Source: an uncultured Bacteroidales bacterium | Lineage (GTDB): Bacteria > Bacteroidota > Bacteroidia > Bacteroidales > F082 | Assembly: GCA_900318265.1 (NCBI GenBank) | Contig: ONKA01000018.1 | Coordinates: forward strand, 1 to 64,000 | Direction of reading: 5' to 3' | DNA length: 64,000 nt | Part shown: positions 58,608 to 64,000 of the stretch, piece after piece | Layout: each line of letters starts with the position of its first letter | Position numbering within the stretch: position 1 is the first letter of the stretch | Notes under the pieces: model-generated | The model's database searches: none | The model's input: the letters and a program-made list of their open reading frames with translations, nothing else | What the model was told of the DNA's origin: nothing | Program-made: the position numbers and the translations under genes

Positions 58608-59030
58608 ATGTCTAGGATAATGGCAATCGACCTCGGACGTAAGCGTAGCGGCATCGCCGTCACCGACCCTTTGCAGATCATCGCAAATGGGCTGACGACG
58701 GTGGAGTCGCATAAACTCGTCGACTTCGTGCTGAATTACCTGAAGACGGAGGAGGTAGAACAAATCGTCATCGGTGAGCCCAAGGACATGAAGAACAACC
58801 CTTCCGACTGCTCAAAATACATCGAGCCTATTGTCAATCGCTTGAAGAAACTCCTGCCCGACATGAAGATCGTGCGCTACGACGAGCGTTTCACCTCGGT
58901 GATGGCGCACCAGACCATGATTGACGCCGGCCTCAGCAAGTCGCGCCGCCAGGACAAGGAACTCGTCGACACCATCGCCGCCACCATCATCCTCCAATCC
59001 TATATGGAATCCATTAAAACGCGGAATTAA
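58608..59030 (+). CDS. ruvX: RuvX/YqgF-family Holliday junction resolvase or rRNA-processing nuclease
   Basis: The 140-residue protein has the RNase H-like fold of the YqgF family: MAIDLGRKRSGIAVTDPL at the N-terminus, VIGEPKDMKNNPSD in the middle, RYDERFTSVMAHQTM and the acidic KELVDTIAATIIL at the end. In Escherichia coli the homologue matures 16S rRNA. It is followed by def after a 41-base AT-rich repeat. Confidence 0.9.
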   Translation: MSRIMAIDLGRKRSGIAVTDPLQIIANGLTTVESHKLVDFVLNYLKTEEVEQIVIGEPKDMKNNPSDCSKYIEPIVNRLKKLLPDMKIVRYDERFTSVMAHQTMIDAGLSKSRRQDKELVDTIAATIILQSYMESIKTRN

Positions 59031-59070
59031 CTCAATTATCAATTGTCAATTATCAATTTTCAATTCTCAA
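59031..59070. repeat. ATCAATTNTCAATT tandem repeat before def
   Basis: Five to six copies of a seven-base TCAATTN unit fill the gap between ruvX and def. Same type as 1119 and 51560. Confidence 0.6.
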
Positions 59071-59071
59071 T

Positions 59072-59641
59072 ATGATTTTACCTATTGTAGCATACGGTCA
59101 CCCCACCCTCAAGGCCATAGCCCAGCCCATCACGCCCGAGTATCCCGAACTGGAGACCCTGTTGAACGACATGTGGGAGACGCTGGCCCATTCCGAAGGC
59201 GTCGGCCTGGCCGCACCCCAAGTCAACAAGTCCATCCGCCTGTTCATCGTCGACGGCAACCCCTTCTATCCCGATTATCCGGATGGCAAGGGTTTCAAGC
59301 AAGTGTTCATCAACGCCCAACTCCTTGAGACCTTTGGTGAGATGGTGCCTTTCAAGGAAGGCTGCCTCAGTCTGCCCAACATCTATGAAGAGGTGATGCG
59401 CCCCGAAAAGATCCGCATCAAGTACCTTGACGAGAATTTCCAGGAACACGAGGATGTGTTTGAAGGCATCCGTGCCCGTATCATCCAACACGAATACGAC
59501 CATCTTGAAGGTCATGTCCATGTCGACCGTATCGCCCCGCTGCGCAAGACCTTGCTGCAAAGCAAGCTGCGCGCCATCTCCGAAGGCAAGTGCGACGTGG
59601 ACTACCGCATGATTTTCCCGCATAAGAAGAAACACAGATAA
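59072..59641 (+). CDS. def: Peptide deformylase
   Basis: The 189-residue metalloenzyme removes the formyl group from new N-termini. All three motifs are present: GVGLAAPQ (43-50), EGCLS with the metal ligand C98, and HEYDH (H140, E141, H144). The KEGCLS form and length match Bacteroidota deformylases. Confidence 0.95.
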   Translation: MILPIVAYGHPTLKAIAQPITPEYPELETLLNDMWETLAHSEGVGLAAPQVNKSIRLFIVDGNPFYPDYPDGKGFKQVFINAQLLETFGEMVPFKEGCLSLPNIYEEVMRPEKIRIKYLDENFQEHEDVFEGIRARIIQHEYDHLEGHVHVDRIAPLRKTLLQSKLRAISEGKCDVDYRMIFPHKKKHR

Positions 59642-59652
59642 AACCGAATACG

Positions 59653-60189
59653 ATGAAAAACACCTTGAAACTGATGGCTTTCGCCCTATTGGCGTTCGGA
59701 ATGATCGCCTGTGGCGGAAAGCAACTGACGCAAGCTGACCTGAAAGAGGCCGAAAAGACCTTGTTTAATGCCGACCAATCGCTGAACGTGGATGTGGCTC
59801 CGCAAGTGGCGGAGAAGTATTGCCAGTTCGTCAAGCAACACCCGAAGGACTCCACGGCCGCCGAGTGGCTCTACCATGCCTTGGAGATTAACGTGCTGTT
59901 GAAAAACGCCGAAAAGAGTGAGGCACTCTGCGACCAGCTGCTGAAAGACTATCCCCAATCGGGTTGGGCTCCCATGAGCCTTTTCCTCATGGGTTCATAC
60001 GTCTATGACGAGCAACTCAACGACACGGCTCGTGCCCATGTTGCCTACCAGAAGCTGATCGACAACTATCCGAACAGCGAACTCGTCGACGACGCCCAAA
60101 AATCCATCGAGTATCTCGGCATGACGCCCGAGGAGATCATGTCGCTCTTCATGATGGAAGGGATGCCGGTGGAAGAAGTTGACGAATAA
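59653..60189 (+). CDS. TPR-containing lipoprotein
   Basis: The 178-residue protein has a lipoprotein signal (GMIAC, C20) and about three helical repeats of TPR type (KYCQFVKQHPKDSTAAEWLYHAL, CDQLLKDYPQSGWAPMSLFLMGSYVYD, AYQKLIDNYPNSELVDDAQKSIEYL). The pattern is like BamD and YbgF-type proteins but shorter than BamD. It may have an envelope scaffold role. It follows def after 11 bases, so they are co-transcribed. Confidence 0.75.
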   Translation: MKNTLKLMAFALLAFGMIACGGKQLTQADLKEAEKTLFNADQSLNVDVAPQVAEKYCQFVKQHPKDSTAAEWLYHALEINVLLKNAEKSEALCDQLLKDYPQSGWAPMSLFLMGSYVYDEQLNDTARAHVAYQKLIDNYPNSELVDDAQKSIEYLGMTPEEIMSLFMMEGMPVEEVDE

Positions 60190-60200
60190 ATACCACTGGT

Positions 60201-60247
60201 AACCAACAAAAAAGCCTGCGTGACTCACGCAGGCTTTTTTGTTGGTT
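60201..60247. terminator. Perfect 23-bp bidirectional terminator
   Basis: AACCAACAAAAAAGCCTGCGTGA and its exact complement flank a single central base. The A and T runs within the arms give U tracts in both directions. The right arm overlaps the first two bases of the metK stop codon on the minus strand. Confidence 0.9.
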
Positions 60248-61553
60248 AGCAACCGAAGGCTTTCTTCAGCTTGTCCACAAGGTCGAGTTTCTCCCAACCG
60301 AAGAATTCCACGTCTTTGTAGGTCTTGCCATCTTTGACATAGGTGGTTCTATCCTTATAGAACACCTCGACAGGTTTGACCACGGGCTGGCGACCGAAGT
60401 GGCCGTAGGAAGCCGTCTCCTCGAAGATGGGGTTGGTGAGGCCGAAGCGCTTCACGATGAAGTAAGGTCTCAGGTCGACGAGTTCCTTCACCTTGAGGGC
60501 AATCTCGGCGTCGCTCATCTTGACGTGCGAGGTGCCGTCGGTGTTGATGTAGAAGCCCACAGGCTCGGCCTTGCCGATGGCGTAGGCGATCTGCACCAAG
60601 GCTTGGTCGCAGACGCCAGCGGCCACGAGGTTCTTGGCGATGTGGCGTGCTGCGTAGGCGGCCGAACGGTCCACCTTCGAGCTGTCCTTGCCCGAGAAAG
60701 CGCCGCCACCATGGGCACCGCGACCACCATAGGTGTCAACGATGATCTTGCGACCCGTCACGCCTGTGTCACCGTGAGGTCCGCCGATGACGAACTTGCC
60801 CGTCGGGTTCACGTAGAGCTTCATGTTGTCGCCGAAGAGTTTCTTCACGCGGGCAGGCAGTTGCTTCTTCACCCTTGGGATGAGGATGTCGCGCACGTCG
60901 GCCTCGATTTTTTCGACCATGCGTACATCAGCCTCGTGCTGGGCTTTCTTGCTATTGTCGGCGGGTTTGATGAAGTCGTCGTGCTGCGTGCTGATGACTA
61001 TGGTGTCGATGCGGAGGGGATTCCAGCCTTCGCCGTATTCCACCGTCACCTGAGACTTGGCGTCGGGACGGAGGTAGGTCATCTTCTTGCCTTCGCGGCG
61101 GATCTTGGCCAACTCCAAGAGCAACATGTGGGCGAGGTCGATGGTGAGTGGCATGTAGTTCTCGGTCTCCTTGCAGGCGAAGCCGAACATCATGCCTTGG
61201 TCGCCGGCACCCTGGTTCTCAGGTTTTTCGCGACCCACGCCCATGTAAATGTCGTTCGACTGTCCGTGCAGGGCCGACAAGACGCCACACGACTGAGCGT
61301 CGAATTGGTACTCCGACTTGTTGTAGCCGATGCGGTCGATGACGCGGCGGGCCACGTCTTGGATCTCGACGTAGGCGTTGGTGCGGATTTCGCCGGCAAC
61401 GACGACCAAACCGGTAGTGACTAAGGTTTCGCAAGCCACCTTTGAGGTGGGATCAAAACGGAGAATCTCGTCCAATACGGCATCCGAAATCTGGTCACAT
61501 ACCTTGTCGGGATGGCCTTCCGAGACGGATTCTGAAGTGAAATAATAACCCAT
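60246..61553 (-). CDS. metK: S-adenosylmethionine synthetase
   Basis: The 435-residue enzyme makes S-adenosylmethionine from methionine and ATP. The N-terminal [22 protein letters not shown], the [10 protein letters not shown] motif and the [16 protein letters not shown] block are all present. It is longer than the Escherichia coli enzyme because of internal insertions typical of Bacteroidota. No SAM riboswitch is visible in the short leader. Confidence 0.95.
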   Translation of the reverse strand: MGYYFTSESVSEGHPDKVCDQISDAVLDEILRFDPTSKVACETLVTTGLVVVAGEIRTNAYVEIQDVARRVIDRIGYNKSEYQFDAQSCGVLSALHGQSNDIYMGVGREKPENQGAGDQGMMFGFACKETENYMPLTIDLAHMLLLELAKIRREGKKMTYLRPDAKSQVTVEYGEGWNPLRIDTIVISTQHDDFIKPADNSKKAQHEADVRMVEKIEADVRDILIPRVKKQLPARVKKLFGDNMKLYVNPTGKFVIGGPHGDTGVTGRKIIVDTYGGRGAHGGGAFSGKDSSKVDRSAAYAARHIAKNLVAAGVCDQALVQIAYAIGKAEPVGFYINTDGTSHVKMSDAEIALKVKELVDLRPYFIVKRFGLTNPIFEETASYGHFGRQPVVKPVEVFYKDRTTYVKDGKTYKDVEFFGWEKLDLVDKLKKAFGC

Positions 61554-61624
61554 AACAAATTGTTTATTAGTTAGTTAATAATGAATTTGTGTGGGAAGTT
61601 GTTGACTGAAAGGGAAGGAAAAAT

Positions 61625-62533
61625 TTATTTCGTCAGCTTCTGGAACGCCTCTTCGATGCTCATGTCCTCTTTCTGCAAGGTCTTGATAATGAGGCCGCGA
61701 TCCACGGACCACCGCATCAAGTTGGCACGGATGTCGGTGTCACCTTGCGGCTCAAGGATCCAGTGGTTGTCCTTCACATGTTGCACACGACCCACTTGTG
61801 GGATGCTTTGGAGCAGGTCTTCGCTCACCTCGCTCTCGAACTCCACGATGACCACGTTGCTCATGGTGTTGTCCTGCTTCAGGTTCTCGATCTTGTCGTC
61901 GGCCACCACCACACCTTTATTAATAATAATAGCGCGTTCGCAGATGGCTTCCACTTCTTGCATGATGTGTGTGCTGAGCAGCACGGTCTTCTCTTTGCCG
62001 AGGTTGGAGATAAGGTTGCGGATGTCGATGAGTTGGTTGGGATCGAGGCCGGAGGTTGGCTCGTCGAGAATGAGCACCTGCGGGTCGTGCATCATGGCTT
62101 GGGCGAGGCCGACACGTTGGCGGTAGCCCTTCGACAAGGCACCGATTTTCTTGTGTGCCTCAAGGCCGAGGCCAGTCTCGTCAATCATCGCCTCAATGCG
62201 CTTGTGGGCGGCTTCACCTTTCAGTTGGTGCACGCCTGCCACAAACTCAAGGTATTCGCGCACATACATGTCGAGATACAATGGGTTGTGTTCTGGCAAA
62301 TAACCTACAATACGCTTGACTGCCATCGGGTCGTCCATGACATCATGCCCTTCCACGCTCACCGTGCCCGAGGTGGGCGGGATAAAACAGGTGATGATTT
62401 TCATCAGCGTCGACTTGCCCGCGCCGTTGGGACCGAGCAGGCCAACGATACCTTTATTAATAGTGAGCGTCACGTCATTAAGAGCGAGTTGTTCGCCGTA
62501 TTGCTTGGTGATATGGTTGATTTCGATGGACAT
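61625..62533 (-). CDS. gldA: Gliding-motility-associated ABC transporter ATPase GldA-like
   Basis: The 302-residue ATPase has Walker A GPNGAGKST (34-42), signature LSKGYRQRVGLAQAM, Walker B LILDEPTSGLDP and a C-terminal domain of about 80 residues. Sequence and length match GldA of Bacteroidota, which with GldF and GldG is linked to gliding and T9SS-related functions. Those partners are not in the window. Many non-gliding Bacteroidales keep gldA alone, so motility should not be assumed. Confidence 0.82.
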   Translation of the reverse strand: MSIEINHITKQYGEQLALNDVTLTINKGIVGLLGPNGAGKSTLMKIITCFIPPTSGTVSVEGHDVMDDPMAVKRIVGYLPEHNPLYLDMYVREYLEFVAGVHQLKGEAAHKRIEAMIDETGLGLEAHKKIGALSKGYRQRVGLAQAMMHDPQVLILDEPTSGLDPNQLIDIRNLISNLGKEKTVLLSTHIMQEVEAICERAIIINKGVVVADDKIENLKQDNTMSNVVIVEFESEVSEDLLQSIPQVGRVQHVKDNHWILEPQGDTDIRANLMRWSVDRGLIIKTLQKEDMSIEEAFQKLTK

Positions 62534-62552
62534 TTGCTTTAGATTTTGGCTG

Positions 62553-62583
62553 CAAAGTTAGGAATTTTGCGGGAATGGACAAA
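62553..62583 (-). promoter_or_regulatory. gldA promoter, full match to the Bacteroidota consensus
   Basis: On the minus strand, TTTG (62580-62583), a 19-base spacer and TAACTTTG (62553-62560) match TTTG-N19-TAnnTTTG exactly, 20 bases before the ATG. Confidence 0.75.
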
Positions 62584-62609
62584 AAAAGGTAAAAACTAAA
62601 AGAATTATG

Positions 62610-62639
62610 TTGTAATTAAAAAAATAGTTTTTATATTTG
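62610..62639 (+). promoter_or_regulatory. Promoter of the GLPGLI-TonB-type operon
   Basis: TTG (62610-62612), 19 bases and TATATTTG (62632-62639) fit the consensus, 28 bases before the ATG. It is divergent from the gldA promoter. Confidence 0.65.
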
Positions 62640-62666
62640 CAACGTTAATTATAAGCTAACTGCAAC

Positions 62667-63503
62667 ATGAAAACAAGACTCCTTTCTTTATTGGTCTTTC
62701 TCGTCTTAGCATTGCCGCTTCGGGCGCAATGGAGCGAAGATCTTGACACGCTTTGCCAAGCCCGCCTTATGGTGATGTATGAACTCACTTACCGCGAAGA
62801 CACTAATCACATGGATTGCGCCAAGAAGGAGCGGATGCTGCTGCTCATTGGCGATGAGATTAGTTTTTTCCAAAGCTATAATGCATATAGAAGCTTGAAT
62901 GAGATGAGGGAAAAATGGAGAAAAGGCATTTTTGAAACAGTAATCCATGTAAAATCGGATGATATTTCTCGTTATCAGTTCAAGATTTTCAAGAACTATC
63001 CTGCAGGCAAAGTCACTATGATAGACCGAGTACTGATGACTGGAACTTTTCTGTATGAGGAAGATTATCCTTGCATGATTTGGGAATTTTCCGAGGACAC
63101 AGCTACTATCAATGGCCATTTTACCCAAAAGGCAGTTTGCAATTACGGCGGTCGCACATGGGCTGCCTGGTTCGCACCTGAATTGCCTTACAACGACGGT
63201 CCGTATATGTTTTGCGGTTTGCCCGGGCTTATCGTTAGGATTGTTGACACACAGGAACATTATTGTTTTGAGATGGTCTCGGCGGAGATTCTAGAAAAGA
63301 CTCCTATCATTTGGGAGAATGTGGAATATGTGAGAACCACAAAAAAAGCTTATTTTAAGGCTTACGATGACTACCTGGCAAATATTATAGAAAACGCTTT
63401 GCCTAACATTGTTGCTACTGGCGGGAACAATAATGATGTGCAAGCAAAACTCTATAAATACGCTGCAACGAAAAACAACCCCATCGAATTGGATAGAAAA
63501 TGA
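62667..63503 (+). CDS. GLPGLI-family exported protein
   Basis: The 278-residue protein has a signal peptide (ending LRAQ) and the motif GLPGLI at 184-189, preceded by WAAWFAPELPYNDGPYMF. This is the defining signature of a Bacteroidota family of unknown function usually encoded beside a TonB-type outer-membrane protein. The next gene, overlapping by four bases, is just such a protein. Confidence 0.88.
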   Translation: MKTRLLSLLVFLVLALPLRAQWSEDLDTLCQARLMVMYELTYREDTNHMDCAKKERMLLLIGDEISFFQSYNAYRSLNEMREKWRKGIFETVIHVKSDDISRYQFKIFKNYPAGKVTMIDRVLMTGTFLYEEDYPCMIWEFSEDTATINGHFTQKAVCNYGGRTWAAWFAPELPYNDGPYMFCGLPGLIVRIVDTQEHYCFEMVSAEILEKTPIIWENVEYVRTTKKAYFKAYDDYLANIIENALPNIVATGGNNNDVQAKLYKYAATKNNPIELDRK

Positions 63504-64000
63504 GGTTTAGGTTGCTCCATATTGCTCTGTTATTGCTGTTTGGTCATTTTTTGTCTGCTCAAACTGTGCTCACTGGCTACGTGAAGGACACCGAAGGAGA
63601 ACCTCTGCCCAACATCAAGGTGCTGGCCTACAAAGCAGGTAGCCGTATTATTGTAGCATACGCTGGAACCGAAAATGACGGGAGCTATAAAATCAGCGTC
63701 AGCGCTGAAGCCGATAGCCTTGATGTGGCCACCTCGTCGCTCTTTTTCGAGAAACAGACCAAACGCATCGCAAATCGCACCCAGACGGTTGATTTCATGC
63801 TTCGTGAGGAAACTCAGGAACTGAAAGGTGTCACCGTGCGCGCTCGCAGCATTGAGCAAAAAGGCGACACCTTAGAATATATCGTAGGCTCGTTTGTGCA
63901 AAAGCAGGACAAGAGTATCGAGGATGTACTGAAACGGATGCCTGGCATCGAGGTTGCTGATGACGGCAAAATCACCTACCAAGGCCTGCCTATCCAGAAG
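63500..64000 (+). CDS. Outer-membrane TonB-dependent-receptor-like protein with carboxypeptidase-regulatory-like domain (partial)
   Basis: The start overlaps the GLPGLI stop (ATGA). The visible 167 residues have a signal peptide (ending LSAQ), a carboxypeptidase regulatory-like domain (VLTGYVKDTEGEPLPNIKVLAYK, ending FMLREETQELKGVTVRA) and the start of a plug domain (SIEDVLKRMPGIEVADDGKITYQG). The barrel lies beyond the window edge. It probably works with the GLPGLI protein at the outer membrane. Confidence 0.85.
   Translation, partial: MRFRLLHIALLLLFGHFLSAQTVLTGYVKDTEGEPLPNIKVLAYKAGSRIIVAYAGTENDGSYKISVSAEADSLDVATSSLFFEKQTKRIANRTQTVDFMLREETQELKGVTVRARSIEQKGDTLEYIVGSFVQKQDKSIEDVLKRMPGIEVADDGKITYQGLPIQK

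Noticed and set aside
61554..61624. SAM riboswitch before metK or gldA
   Set aside because: The 71-base gap is too short and shows no conserved junction or kink-turn sequence.
61625..62533. Gliding motility of the organism
   Set aside because: gldA alone does not indicate gliding; GldF and GldG and the rest of the machinery are not in the window.

Overview
The window is chromosomal DNA of a Bacteroidales-type bacterium (phylum Bacteroidota); family and species cannot be fixed from sequence alone. The evidence is: many promoters with the Bacteroidota -7 box TAnnTTTG and few Shine-Dalgarno sequences; a complete Bat (aerotolerance) operon; GldA; a GLPGLI-family gene beside a TonB-type gene; proteins with type IX secretion (T9SS) C-terminal sorting domains; gingipain-like C25 peptidases; and the trigger factor-clpP-clpX order. 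No rRNA, phage, insertion sequence or CRISPR array was seen.

Layout. 1-1010: end of an unknown gene, a stranded T9SS sorting-domain fragment and a small outer-membrane-type protein. 1147-5889 (minus): a 1089-residue fused flavin/iron-sulfur oxidoreductase and aspartate kinase. 6123-15452: the moxR-DUF58-batDlike-batA-batB-batC-batD-batE operon, with a batC enlarged by four InlB-like repeats. 15612-18488: a large T9SS cargo protein. 18603-21828: a biotin carboxylase/biotin carrier fusion and an acyl-CoA dehydrogenase. 22136-23779: an M49-like lipoprotein peptidase.

23956-42731 is the most distinctive part. Seven secreted proteins and one small membrane protein lie in a row: a C10 cysteine peptidase, an endonuclease I, an M14 carboxypeptidase, two C25 gingipain-like peptidases, two smaller exported proteins and an 88-residue protein. 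Six of the first seven have no recognisable T9SS sorting domain. They end instead in the same roughly 150-residue tandem domain (two GWNWW/GYNWFG-type units, finishing at a conserved LxF C-terminus). The seventh carries an ordinary type A sorting domain. The last has a PLGxG-helix-KKRREE tail like those of exosortase-type sorting systems. The working hypothesis is a locus for digesting protein and nucleic acid outside the cell whose products share an undescribed C-terminal sorting or anchoring module.

43181-44914 (minus) is a fused oligopeptide ABC ATPase; a matching permease lies at 56673-57860 (minus). 45007-51553 holds lipoproteins and exported proteins of unknown function with internal and mutual duplications, plus an M64 peptidase. 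51597-56558 holds cvpA, a DUF4294 protein, clpX, clpP, tig and tRNA-Leu. 58011-61553 holds tRNA-His, a HicBA toxin-antitoxin pair, ruvX, def, a TPR lipoprotein and metK. 61625-64000 holds gldA and, divergently, a GLPGLI gene followed by the start of a TonB-type gene.

The intergenic DNA is rich in dispersed hairpin repeats: a GGTCAGGGT family, a CTGAGCCTGTCGAAGG family that has also entered two transporter genes in frame, a 44-bp tandem hairpin array, and a perfect 30-bp palindrome.
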